Under the pieces are notes generated by a model. That model was given only the letters and a program-made list of their open reading frames with translations, was not told the DNA's origin and made no database searches. This document shows, piece by piece, positions 1-7,386 of a stretch of 20,838 bases of DNA. The position numbers were made by a program, and so were the translations under genes. Source of the DNA: an uncultured Clostridia bacterium (GTDB lineage Bacteria > Bacillota > Clostridia > TANB77 > CAG-508); the NCBI GenBank assembly GCA_947625075.1, contig CANQMY010000007.1, forward strand, positions 1 to 20,838, read 5' to 3'. Each line of letters opens with the position of its first letter. The first letter of the stretch is position 1.

Positions 1-318
1 CTTAGCTTCTGTCCATTGTTTAAGTTCCACTATAATTGCTGTATTCTTATACTCTCCATCTTTACCTGTAATTATAAAATCAACTCTTTTAGAAGTATTA
101 GGAATTTTAAATTCAATTGCAATTCCAACATTTTGTGGTATATTATTGTCTATCAATACTTTCATCATATATAGCATAGAATTATTCCACGCATTTCTTT
201 CTGATTATGATGTGTGATATCCCATCTTTTCAAAAAACTTTTTATCTATAACTCTTTCTATTCTATCTTCAATGACATCTTCTACAAATAATTCCTTAGT
301 TGACTCATATACTATCAT
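1..318 (-). pseudogene. DUF2075-type nuclease/helicase, N-terminal part, interrupted by an in-frame stop
   Basis: Reading leftward from ATG at 318-316, preceded by a strong GGAGGAAAG site, the frame encodes 37 residues and meets TAA at 207-205. The same frame then continues open to the window edge. The text after the stop matches the N-terminal region of DUF2075-family proteins as I know them: a stretch of the type MKVLIDNNIP, then IPNTSKRVDFIITG, then AIIVELKQW. The D of VDF and the E-x-K of VELKQW look like a PD-(D/E)XK nuclease core; the family normally continues into an SF1-type helicase domain, which would lie outside the window. The stop falls where relatives carry a serine/lysine-rich stretch after HTS, so a single substitution (for example AAA or CAA to TAA) explains it. 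It is last in an operon with a MazG-like gene. A base-calling error is possible. Confidence 0.7.
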
Positions 319-342
319 AACGACTTTCCTCCACTAATATTT

Positions 343-552
343 TCAAACATTATGCATAGAATCATTATCAAATCTTCTTTCAGCTTCATTTTTAGCAGAT
401 GACAGCATAGACTTTGCCATCATCTTTTCACTTGGATTACTAATATATGCTTCTATAATAGCTTGTCCTAAACTCTCTAATTCATCAAAGTTTGTATAAT
501 TTCCACTTGCTATTTTTAATAATATTTCAATTATTTTCTCTTTTTCTTCCAT
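343..552 (-). CDS. Hypothetical 69-residue protein
   Basis: This is a small, charged, mostly helical protein with no family I recognise. It has no signal peptide and no membrane segment. It starts at ATG 552-550 with GGGTGA about seven bases upstream. It lies 18 bases after the MazG-like gene and 24 bases before the start of the DUF2075-type gene, so the three are probably co-transcribed. The position suggests an accessory role in that small operon, but nothing in the sequence identifies it. Confidence 0.6.
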   Translation of the reverse strand: MEEKEKIIEILLKIASGNYTNFDELESLGQAIIEAYISNPSEKMMAKSMLSSAKNEAERRFDNDSMHNV

Positions 553-570
553 TTTATTTCACCCACAAAA

Positions 571-888
571 CTATAACTTATTATATTTTGTACTTACTCC
601 TTTAGCTTTATCCACTGGATATTTTTTTATTGTCTTATCCAATTTCTTTAATATTATTTCTTTTGGTTCTACCTCTAATTTCATAGCCATTTGAATGCAA
701 TATGTAAAAACATCTGCTAATTCTTCACATACCTCATCTTTATTATAATTTTCATTATCCCATTGAAAGCATTCTAATAATTCTCCAGCCTCAATTGAAA
801 TAGACTTTGCTAAATTTTCTAGTGAATGAAATTTATCCCAGTCTCTTTCCTTATTAAATTTATCTAGTTTTTCTATTATTTCTTTCAT
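571..888 (-). CDS. MazG-like nucleotide pyrophosphohydrolase
   Basis: Proteins of this all-alpha NTP pyrophosphatase family hydrolyse (d)NTPs to NMP and pyrophosphate and act in nucleotide-pool cleansing. Here the metal-binding pattern is complete: EAGELLE at residues 33-39 and EELAD at 55-59, with the family's usual preceding F-H-S-L-x-N-L-A helix and the KYP near residue 90. The length of 105 residues is normal for the single-domain RS21-C6/MazG-like group. An upstream GTG at 897 is also in frame, but it lies inside the AGGGTG ribosome binding site, so I prefer ATG at 888-886. It heads an operon with a 69-residue unknown gene and a DUF2075-type gene; MazG-like and DUF2075 genes are often neighbours in Firmicute accessory regions. 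The substrate cannot be told from sequence. Confidence 0.85.
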   Translation of the reverse strand: MKEIIEKLDKFNKERDWDKFHSLENLAKSISIEAGELLECFQWDNENYNKDEVCEELADVFTYCIQMAMKLEVEPKEIILKKLDKTIKKYPVDKAKGVSTKYNKL

Positions 889-926
889 AAGTATCACCCT
901 TTATAAATATACAAAATGCTACTATA

Positions 927-955
927 CTTATATCATAGAATTACAATTTTCACAA
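927..955 (-). promoter_or_regulatory. Candidate sigma-A promoter of the MazG-like operon
   Basis: On the minus strand TTGTGA (955-950) is followed after 17 bases by TATAAG (932-927), with a TG dinucleotide just before the -10 box. This lies about 40 bases upstream of the MazG-like start. It is a close but not perfect match to consensus. Confidence 0.5.
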
Positions 956-1017
956 TATTTCGACAAATATACTGCAATATAAAAATTTATTATTTATAGA
1001 AGATTTAATAGTAATAA

Positions 1018-1212
1018 TCTATTTTTAAATATTTATTAGCTATTTATGAAAGTACTACTATTGAAACTATAAATAATTATTGTATAGAGCTAAAAGAAGA
1101 TAAAATACAAAATTTTACTTATATTCTATACAAATACCTGCTTTTTTCTCGTGATGAGTTAAATCTTCTTTTAACATATTTATTAATACACATTAATGTA
1201 ATTTTTACGTTT
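1018..1212 (+). other. Stop-free stretch in the 898-1340 spacer, possible gene remnant
   Basis: The spacer between the divergent MazG-like and DUF6731-like genes is AT-rich. Between TAA at 1015 and TAA at 1213 one plus-strand frame stays open for 65 codons and reads as a protein-like mix with charged residues (for example ELKEDKIQNF and FSRDELNLLL). It has no ATG in frame and no ribosome binding site, so it is not an intact gene. It may be a fragment of a decayed gene or chance. The rest of the spacer holds only the promoter candidates listed separately. Confidence 0.2.
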
Positions 1213-1289
1213 TAAATTTTAAGAATTGTACTTTAGCAAAACAAAATGTAATTTTTTATACTTTTATCCATTAATTTGTCAAAAAATAC

Positions 1290-1318
1290 TTTATATTTAA
1301 AAAAATTCATGATAAAAT
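1290..1318 (+). promoter_or_regulatory. Weak candidate promoter for the two-gene plus-strand cassette
   Basis: TTTATA (1290-1295) and TAAAAT (1313-1318) are separated by 17 bases, with an extended TGA directly before the -10 box. This would give a short leader ahead of GAGGG (1329-1333 region) and ATG at 1341. The -35 box is poor, and other AT-rich hexamers nearby could serve. Confidence 0.35.
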
Positions 1319-1340
1319 TCATATTATGAGGGAACAAGTA

Positions 1341-2252
1341 ATGGACAAAAAAATGAATCAAAGGAAAATAACAATAGAATATTACAATACTTGCCAACTT
1401 AATCGAGAATATGGCAATAATTTTAGTAGAGACACTATAGATATATCTGTTTTATTAGATTCATTATCTAAAAAAGAAGTTAAAGATAGATGTATAAACT
1501 ATAATGGAGAAAATTTATTATTAAGTTTTATTGAATTTAATAAAAATTCAAGATTATGGGAATTAATTTTTTTTAAAAGTAGATCATCTACTATACCGAT
1601 TATTATTGACACTAATGGAAATTCACGCCAAATTTTGCTAAAAGAAAACGAAATGATTTCAGAAGCATTGTGTATTCTTTATGATCCGTCAAAGCAAATA
1701 TTATGTATGCAAAGGAATATATATGCAGTTGGGACAAAAGGTATTGAAGAATTTTTTTCTTCATTTTTAAAAAATAATATTTATCTTGAATCCATACACA
1801 ATTTAGATTCAAAAAAGAAATCTATATTAAAGGGTTCTAAGTTAAAAAAATTTAAACTTCGTATTAGAAATGAAAAAAATAAAAATTTATTACCAGTTAA
1901 ATTTAAACAATATAATAAGAATACCTCTATTTGTAACGTTATAGATTCTGCTTTAGCTGTTAATTCTTCTATTATTAATGTTGAATTTTCAATGGGAAAA
2001 TCTTCCAATGTAATAAAAATAGAAGATGATGATTTTGAAGTTTTCCAAGATTTAATGAATAACAACAATGTTAAAAATCTTGAACTTGGATTTGTTCCTG
2101 ACGAAAGAGCTAATATGCAAATTACTGACTTCATGGACTCAAGAATTCATGATACTTTATCAATTGTTTACGCAAAAGGAGAAATCATAGATTTTAAAGA
2201 CATCATAAATAAAATGACAGAAAAATATAAAAATAATTTATTTTTTAATTAG
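1341..2252 (+). CDS. Soluble DUF6731-like protein, first gene of a two-gene putative defence cassette
   Basis: This 303-residue soluble protein has no signal peptide or membrane segment. I chose ATG 1341 because GAGGG lies about eight bases upstream; the in-frame ATG at 1326 would sit in front of that site and has none of its own. The central part, with a SEALCILYDPSK block followed by a hydrophobic strand, QRN, and a G-x-E-E-F-F stretch (roughly residues 105-140), recalls DUF6731/DUF4747-type proteins found in phage-defence neighbourhoods. That resemblance is from memory and the family call is tentative. The gene is followed after 13 bases by a membrane-protein gene, which suggests that the soluble protein senses or gates and its partner acts at the membrane. 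It is transcribed toward the large restriction operon. I see no catalytic motif. Confidence 0.6.
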   Translation: MDKKMNQRKITIEYYNTCQLNREYGNNFSRDTIDISVLLDSLSKKEVKDRCINYNGENLLLSFIEFNKNSRLWELIFFKSRSSTIPIIIDTNGNSRQILLKENEMISEALCILYDPSKQILCMQRNIYAVGTKGIEEFFSSFLKNNIYLESIHNLDSKKKSILKGSKLKKFKLRIRNEKNKNLLPVKFKQYNKNTSICNVIDSALAVNSSIINVEFSMGKSSNVIKIEDDDFEVFQDLMNNNNVKNLELGFVPDERANMQITDFMDSRIHDTLSIVYAKGEIIDFKDIINKMTEKYKNNLFFN

Positions 2253-2265
2253 GAGATTATATCAA

Positions 2266-2754
2266 ATGGAAATAAATAACGTTTTAATTAGAATTATTAC
2301 ATTTATATCTTTTATAGTCGTAATTTTCTTAGATGCTATAAATATTTCTCAATATGTTAATTATATAACAAATATAGATAGTACTATTGCTGATGTAATT
2401 ACTTTTGTATCAATATTAATTGGATTTATTTCTACAATTTTTGTTATGATACAACAAAGTGAAAATTCTTATGTTTTAAAACTATTAAAAGAATTTAACG
2501 TAATAAATGTATTTAACAAATCATTTAAGCTTTTAATTTATATAGGATTTCTTGATGTAATTATATTAATAGCATTAAACTTTTTTTGTAGCAATATTAC
2601 AATTTTTAAATGCATTTTTTACGTAGCTTTTCCTTTAAATATTTACTTTCTGCTATTATCTAATAATATAATTACAACTATATGTAAGATAATAATGTCT
2701 GAAGAAAAATTAAGAAACAAAAATAAGAAAATAGAGGAAGCCGATCTTAAATAA
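2266..2754 (+). CDS. Four-helix membrane protein, second gene of the cassette
   Basis: This 162-residue protein is almost entirely hydrophobic. Likely membrane helices lie near residues 8-24, 42-62, 87-108 and 112-136, followed by a lysine- and glutamate-rich cytoplasmic tail. There is no cleavable signal peptide and no transport or enzyme motif that I recognise. ATG 2266 is preceded by AGGAGA. It begins 13 bases after the DUF6731-like gene, so the two are translated from one message. Small multi-helix membrane proteins paired with a cytosolic partner are the usual layout of abortive-infection membrane effectors, and that is the favoured reading here by analogy only. A plain membrane anchor for the partner is the alternative. 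Confidence 0.6.
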   Translation: MEINNVLIRIITFISFIVVIFLDAINISQYVNYITNIDSTIADVITFVSILIGFISTIFVMIQQSENSYVLKLLKEFNVINVFNKSFKLLIYIGFLDVIILIALNFFCSNITIFKCIFYVAFPLNIYFLLLSNNIITTICKIIMSEEKLRNKNKKIEEADLK

Positions 2755-2796
2755 AAAATCTAAGGATATAATGAAGTGGTTTTCTATAACACCAAT

Positions 2797-2831
2797 AAAA
2801 CCATTAAAGGAACCATTCCTTTAATGGTTTT
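2797..2831 (+). terminator. Shared hairpin terminator between convergent operons
   Basis: A perfect 16-bp stem (2797-2812 with 2816-2831) closes a three-base CCA loop and is followed on the plus strand by TATATTTTTT, a good rho-independent terminator for the two-gene cassette. The TAA stop of the Mrr-type gene on the opposite strand overlaps the end of the stem (2830-2832), so the hairpin very likely also ends the eight-gene minus-strand operon. The minus-side T tract is only the TTTT within the stem. Confidence 0.85.
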
Positions 2832-3693
2832 ATATTTTTTGAAAAAACTCTTCATCTACTTCATATGCTTTTACTTCTTTTACACCTATATTATATTTAA
2901 GTAGCATATCAATAAATTCTTCACCATCAATTAAGTCCATAGGTTTCTTAGCAGAATCCTTAGCTTCTTCTATAGCTGGTTTTGAATAAGTTCCTGTAGT
3001 AATAAATAATTGCCTATCCATGCTAGCTGCTGAAGCTCCTCTAAAATTTCTTATTTCTTCTACTGTTACAGGGTAACTATTATATCTTTTGCATTGAAAA
3101 GCGACATTAAATGTTATAATTCCATTTATCTGCAATTTTCCAAATCCATCTATCCCTCCATCACCGGATTTTTTAGTTACCTTAACATCTATAAATCCCA
3201 TTTCTCTTAACAATAGCATTGATAATCTTTCAAAAGCATACGGATCCATATTTTTTAGTATCCTATCTAGTTTAATAATCCAGGGCTGCTCTTCATCTAT
3301 TTTCTCTTCGTATATTTCTTCTATTTTGTCATTTCTAACATTGCTTTGAGCCTTTTTCTTATCCATAATTAATTTAACATTTAAACTATTTGGGTTTACT
3401 TGACTATAATTTGATGTTATCATCCAAACTCTTCTTGCAGTGTTGGTAATAACTCCATAATTTTTCAAATAAGTTCTAGCCCATGCCAATTGATATTCTA
3501 ATTCTGTTTGCCTTGTACTTCCTAAATGAGGTTCCACTATCATTTCCTCAGTTAAACCTAACTCTTTATTATTTAATATAGAATCATATATTTCGGCAAT
3601 TGTTCCAGATCCTCCTAATTCTTTTAATGCCTCAAATGTAGGAATTATTAACTCTCTTGTTATTGGACTCTTCTTTTTACTTCTATTACTCAT
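2830..3693 (-). CDS. Mrr-family restriction endonuclease
   Basis: Mrr-type enzymes are nucleases, in many cases restricting modified or foreign DNA. This 287-residue protein has the usual two-part layout. An N-terminal winged-helix Mrr_N domain (about residues 10-95, with a basic W-x-T-P-like end reading RRVWMITSN) is joined by a charged linker to a PD-(D/E)XK domain (about 145-275). The catalytic pattern is complete: E155 in the AFERLSMLLL helix, SGDGGIDG at 176-183 supplying the aspartate, and FQCKRY at 199-204 supplying Q-x-K. The ATG at 3693 overlaps the TGA of the upstream gene by four bases and has AAGGAGG before it. It is last in the operon, directly after a C5-methylase and an unknown gene. 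It may be the cutting enzyme of that methylase or an independent type IV-like nuclease. Confidence 0.9.
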   Translation of the reverse strand: MSNRSKKKSPITRELIIPTFEALKELGGSGTIAEIYDSILNNKELGLTEEMIVEPHLGSTRQTELEYQLAWARTYLKNYGVITNTARRVWMITSNYSQVNPNSLNVKLIMDKKKAQSNVRNDKIEEIYEEKIDEEQPWIIKLDRILKNMDPYAFERLSMLLLREMGFIDVKVTKKSGDGGIDGFGKLQINGIITFNVAFQCKRYNSYPVTVEEIRNFRGASAASMDRQLFITTGTYSKPAIEEAKDSAKKPMDLIDGEEFIDMLLKYNIGVKEVKAYEVDEEFFQKI

Positions 3694-4679
3694 CCATTAT
3701 CCTCCTTGTTTATAAAATAATTATTATATGCAAATAGTAAATTTCCCAAATTGGTATCGCTTTTATATATTTTTCTAATAGCAATATTTTTAATACTTTT
3801 AAATGGTATATATATACCATAATATTTGTTGCTAATTAAGCTAGTATTTTCACATGGACATATTCCAAATAAATACTCATATATTTTTTTTGCATCTTTC
3901 ATATTAAAGCTATTAGTTTTATTTATTTCAACTGTAGGCACAATATAATTAATTCCCAAATCGTCACTACCCAAGTCATCATAGTAAGATTCATATTTAC
4001 TGCTGCCATTTAAATAACAAGGAATATTATCCCCTTCTTTATCAATAAATTTATAAAAACACAATTCATCTTCATTTAATTTTAGTATAGATGTGTCTTC
4101 ATTATGTAAAAATATATTAAAGTTTTGTAATGCATTAAACCAAATATCTAATACTGCTGCAGATTCTCTATCAAAGCTACGACTTTTTATAATATTGTCA
4201 CAATATTCGTTTGTAATTTGAAAATAATCTGTTATGTTATACAAATACTTTATGCAATCAGCTTTAGTTATATATGCTTCCTTTTTATCCAAAGTATATA
4301 ATCTATATAAAGTTTTACAAATCACTATAAAAGGCTTTACAGGATATGAACTTTCTTTATCATAATTGACTTTTGTTAAATTTTCAAAAATCAATTCTTC
4401 ATATTTTAGTTGATCATTAAGATAAAATTGTATATTCTTTCCTATCCTATTTTGCTTGTTTATTATTCCAATATTCCTTGCAGTTGTTAATAAAGCATTT
4501 GGATTTCTTGATTTTTTCATTCTTTGAGGAAGCTTTTCTATAAACTCACTAGACGTCATTTTTTCGATATATAAATAAGTATTTGAAACATTGATTATAG
4601 TATTAAATAAATCTTTTCCTTCATCTGTAAAAAAATTTTTTCCTCTATCTAAATACCAAATATTACTATTATCACTCAT
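3690..4679 (-). CDS. Unknown 329-residue protein between methylase and Mrr genes
   Basis: I do not recognise this protein. It is soluble, rich in Asn, Ile, Tyr and Lys, and has no signal peptide or membrane helix. Residues around 50-90 (RNPNALLTTARNIGII then N-x-I-G) look like a winged-helix or similar DNA-binding unit. A second helical unit near 115-150 (KPFIVICKTLYRL then YITKADCIKYLYN) recalls segments of type II restriction enzymes of the AlwI kind. I found no clear D...E-x-K catalytic set. The start overlaps the methylase stop as TAATG and the end overlaps the Mrr start as ATGA, so translation of the three is coupled. The likely roles are DNA-recognition partner of the Mrr nuclease or a second restriction subunit; both are inference. 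Confidence 0.65.
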   Translation of the reverse strand: MSDNSNIWYLDRGKNFFTDEGKDLFNTIINVSNTYLYIEKMTSSEFIEKLPQRMKKSRNPNALLTTARNIGIINKQNRIGKNIQFYLNDQLKYEELIFENLTKVNYDKESSYPVKPFIVICKTLYRLYTLDKKEAYITKADCIKYLYNITDYFQITNEYCDNIIKSRSFDRESAAVLDIWFNALQNFNIFLHNEDTSILKLNEDELCFYKFIDKEGDNIPCYLNGSSKYESYYDDLGSDDLGINYIVPTVEINKTNSFNMKDAKKIYEYLFGICPCENTSLISNKYYGIYIPFKSIKNIAIRKIYKSDTNLGNLLFAYNNYFINKEDNG

Positions 4680-5779
4680 TAATTTTCATCCTTTTTATCT
4701 TCAAAATTTATTGATTCCATAATCGATTTTGTAATTTCTTTCAATACAGGAACCGCTATTGAATTTCCCGATTGCCTATATGCAGCAGTATCTGGGACTA
4801 CTACTTTAAAATCTTTAAACCCCATAAGTTTCAAGCATTCATTTGGAGTCAATTTTCTTGCTACCGCATCCTGTCCATTATAATTACCAACAAATATTCT
4901 TTTGTCTTTATAAAAACTCTCTTTTGGTTTTTCTACTCTAAAATCGCCTATCCAATTAAATTGTTGGTTAGCCGTTTGGCACCCTATAATATCCCTGTTA
5001 ACTCTTGCTCTTCCTTCGTTTTTTTCAGGCGTTGTTACATACATAAAACCTTTTTCCCCCAGATAATATTTATCATCAACTTCTTCGTCTAAGAAATCTG
5101 ATGCCTTGTCCTTTAACTCAACATAATTAGGAAATTCAAATTCCTTTTCATGATCAATATTATTATTTATTCCAACAACAAACACTCTTTTTCTCATTTG
5201 TGGTAACCCATAGAATTGAGCATCCATCACTCTGGATTTAATACTATAATTCAAACTTTTAAACACGTCTTTTATTACATTCCAAGTTTTTCCCTCATCA
5301 TGATTTAGTAAGCCTGTAACGTTTTCAAATATAAATACTTTAGGTTGAATTTCTTTAATCAATCTTGCATAATCATAAAAAAGCGTTCCTCTCGTATCTT
5401 CTAGTCCGCCTCTTTTACCATATGTTGAAAAACTTTGACATGGGCTTCCACCTACTAATAAGTCAACCTGTCCTTTATATTTTTTTCCATTTAAAAATCT
5501 AATATCTTCATACCATCTATCTTCTGTAATATCATAATTAGCAAAATATGATTTTTTTACATTATTTTCTTTTCCGGTTTCGTTATAAATTTCTCTTATT
5601 TTTTTTTCTTTTTCTTCTTCTGATAAACCTTTTATCTGTTTTTTTATACCTTTTTGATCTATATCTAAATATCTTTCTCCATTGTCACATGCAAAAACAA
5701 TTTTATATTCTATATTCATCTGTTTTAAAGCCTGTTCTATTGCTCCAATTCCACTAAAAACTGTAGCCAATCTTATCAT
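4679..5779 (-). CDS. DNA (cytosine-5) methyltransferase
   Basis: It transfers a methyl group from S-adenosylmethionine to C5 of cytosine at a target site. In a restriction setting this marks self DNA. All main motifs are visible: motif I FSGIGAIE (residues 8-15), motif IV GGSPCQSFS with catalytic C114, motif VI FENVTG with E152-N-V, motif VIII QFYGLPQMRKR (188-198), motif IX around RKLTPNECLKLMGF (308-321) and motif X AYRQSGNSIAVP (333-344). The variable target-recognition region is about 220-305. The 366-residue length is typical, with a charged insert at 42-75 between motifs I and IV. A strong AAAGGAG precedes ATG 5779. It sits between the DUF4420 nuclease gene (15-base gap) and an unknown gene (1-base overlap). 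The target sequence cannot be read from the protein. Confidence 0.95.
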   Translation of the reverse strand: MIRLATVFSGIGAIEQALKQMNIEYKIVFACDNGERYLDIDQKGIKKQIKGLSEEEKEKKIREIYNETGKENNVKKSYFANYDITEDRWYEDIRFLNGKKYKGQVDLLVGGSPCQSFSTYGKRGGLEDTRGTLFYDYARLIKEIQPKVFIFENVTGLLNHDEGKTWNVIKDVFKSLNYSIKSRVMDAQFYGLPQMRKRVFVVGINNNIDHEKEFEFPNYVELKDKASDFLDEEVDDKYYLGEKGFMYVTTPEKNEGRARVNRDIIGCQTANQQFNWIGDFRVEKPKESFYKDKRIFVGNYNGQDAVARKLTPNECLKLMGFKDFKVVVPDTAAYRQSGNSIAVPVLKEITKSIMESINFEDKKDEN

Positions 5780-5794
5780 TATAATATCTCTCCT

Positions 5795-6691
5795 TTAAAA
5801 ATTTAAATTTATAGTTTCATAATCAATATCATCTAAGTCTACAATATATTCAATTTTAATAATTCCTTTAGGTAGCTCATTATTTTTTAATGAATTTAAT
5901 GTTATTTTTGGAAACTTATCATCTACATTATATAGTCTAGCTTCTAAAATTCTGTATTTTTCATTTATACTAGATGTACCTATTTTTTCAAGTCTATTTA
6001 AGTTACTAACATCATAATTTTTAAGTTTTAAACTCTCTATAACATCACTTATTGAATATCCAGTTTGTGATTTTTCCAATCTTATAAAAATTAATTTCAA
6101 CGGCATATCTGTATTATTTTCTAGTTGATATTGACTATTAACATGGATCTCAGCACTATATTTTTCAGTCGTAGTTTTTACTTCTATGCTATATTGCGGT
6201 AATTCAATGTCATGGCTTGCTAAATTAGAATAAGTAGATTTTGTATCTTCATTTAAAACATAATTCAATGCCAAAAGTTCACCCAAGAAATCATAGTCTC
6301 TCTCACTTTTTAACACGTTTCCTAGAAGCTTTTTCCATTCTTCCCACCATTCATTTGCTTTCTCAATTATATTTTCATTAACTTTTTCACTATCAAATTT
6401 ATTAATAAAATCAAAACATACTAGCGAAAATTCTTCAATTAAACATTCTTTATTAGTAATCAATTCTAATAATTTATGGTTCTTGTTTGAAAAATATTTT
6501 ATCTTAGTTATCATTCTAACATTTTCAAATTTTTCAAAAAACTCTGCTTTGTCTAAGTTAATATCTATTCCAATTCCATACCATCCATTGTCTTTTATAA
6601 CATAAAAATCATTAATATTTGCATCTAATTTATATACTCTATCTCCATCTTCTAGAAATTTTAATTTTAATTTAAGATCTTCTAAATTCAT
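5795..6691 (-). CDS. DUF4420 family PD-(D/E)XK nuclease
   Basis: DUF4420 proteins are restriction-endonuclease-fold proteins that accompany GHKL and Z1 ATPases in restriction-like systems. The 298-residue protein shows the family pattern: FLGELLAL with E138, an aspartate at 161 (SHDIEL), and the E-x-K of SIEVKTT (E170, K172), followed by the characteristic QYQLE segment near 187-191 and a predicted beta strand LKLIFIRLE. This gives a complete E...D...ExK active site, so it is probably catalytically competent. The first 20 bases overlap the end of the DUF6339-like gene, with GTGGAG upstream of ATG 6691. It is the likely DNA-cutting subunit of the Z1/GHKL module, with the downstream methylase as protector (inference). 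Confidence 0.85.
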   Translation of the reverse strand: MNLEDLKLKLKFLEDGDRVYKLDANINDFYVIKDNGWYGIGIDINLDKAEFFEKFENVRMITKIKYFSNKNHKLLELITNKECLIEEFSLVCFDFINKFDSEKVNENIIEKANEWWEEWKKLLGNVLKSERDYDFLGELLALNYVLNEDTKSTYSNLASHDIELPQYSIEVKTTTEKYSAEIHVNSQYQLENNTDMPLKLIFIRLEKSQTGYSISDVIESLKLKNYDVSNLNRLEKIGTSSINEKYRILEARLYNVDDKFPKITLNSLKNNELPKGIIKIEYIVDLDDIDYETINLNF

Positions 6692-7376
6692 TAATTCTTA
6701 CTCCACTTTCTACAAATAATTCTTCTACATATTTTTCTATTCCTCCATTAACTAAGAATGGATCTATTACTTGAACCTTCATTGTATTTAAGGTCATTAT
6801 TTTTCTAAATTGGTCTCTATCCGTCACTTTATACAAATATTTCTTATACAAAATTTCATTAAATAATTCTCTTCTATATCCATATGTACCCGTTCTATCT
6901 ATTATATTTAGTATTGTATCTGTAGTATTTTCACTTAAAATTTTCTTCGTTGTTTCCTCATTATCTTTCCATGCTAAATAAACATACCACCAAAGTGTTT
7001 TTAGCCACATTCTTCTTGATTCTTTATAGTATCTATCCTCGTTTATTCCGTATCTATACTTTATAATTTGGGGACAAACTTTTAATTGAATATATCTCCA
7101 AACATCATCATTTCCTGCTTCATTTTCACTTATTTTATATTTAAAAGTCATTAACTTATATAATTTTATTCCAAAAATATAGTCTACTTCATACGCTCTA
7201 TTTTTTACATTATTTACTTCTATTTTTAGTTCCCTAAGAGTTTCATAAAATTCTTTAAAAATATCGCTTTTTAATTCATCATAGCTTTCCTCACAACTAG
7301 AGTCAAATTTACTTTTTTCATTCATTTCATCAAAGCATTTTTTGGATTTTGCTTTATTCAATCTTAACCAATCCAT
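6672..7376 (-). CDS. DUF6339-like protein of the Z1/GHKL module
   Basis: This 234-residue helical protein has no catalytic motif I can name. The tryptophan-rich segment at about residues 92-136 (VWRYIQLKV, then RRMWLKTLWWYVYLAW) followed by DRTGTYGYRRELF near 160-172 matches my recollection of DUF6339, a family met with Z1, GHKL and DUF4420 genes. The name is therefore moderate confidence. It has no signal peptide, and the WW stretch is amphipathic rather than a membrane span. AAGGAG precedes ATG 7376, ten bases after the previous gene, and its 3' end overlaps the DUF4420 gene by 20 bases. This suggests coupled translation and perhaps a physical complex with the nuclease. Confidence 0.7.
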   Translation of the reverse strand: MDWLRLNKAKSKKCFDEMNEKSKFDSSCEESYDELKSDIFKEFYETLRELKIEVNNVKNRAYEVDYIFGIKLYKLMTFKYKISENEAGNDDVWRYIQLKVCPQIIKYRYGINEDRYYKESRRMWLKTLWWYVYLAWKDNEETTKKILSENTTDTILNIIDRTGTYGYRRELFNEILYKKYLYKVTDRDQFRKIMTLNTMKVQVIDPFLVNGGIEKYVEELFVESGVRINEFRRS

Positions 7377-7386
7377 TTTTTTCTCC

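Noticed and set aside
1612..2134. Two minus-strand frames opposite the DUF6731-like gene
   Set aside because: Both are antisense shadows of a gene with a proper ribosome binding site and protein-like content; neither has its own start signal.
4772..5092. Plus-strand frame opposite the methylase gene
   Set aside because: It is antisense to the methylase motif IX/X and target-recognition coding sequence, which is clearly real.
7020..7060. Trp-rich stretch of the DUF6339-like protein as a membrane helix
   Set aside because: It contains Lys and Arg within the span and is amphipathic; no other hydrophobic segment accompanies it.
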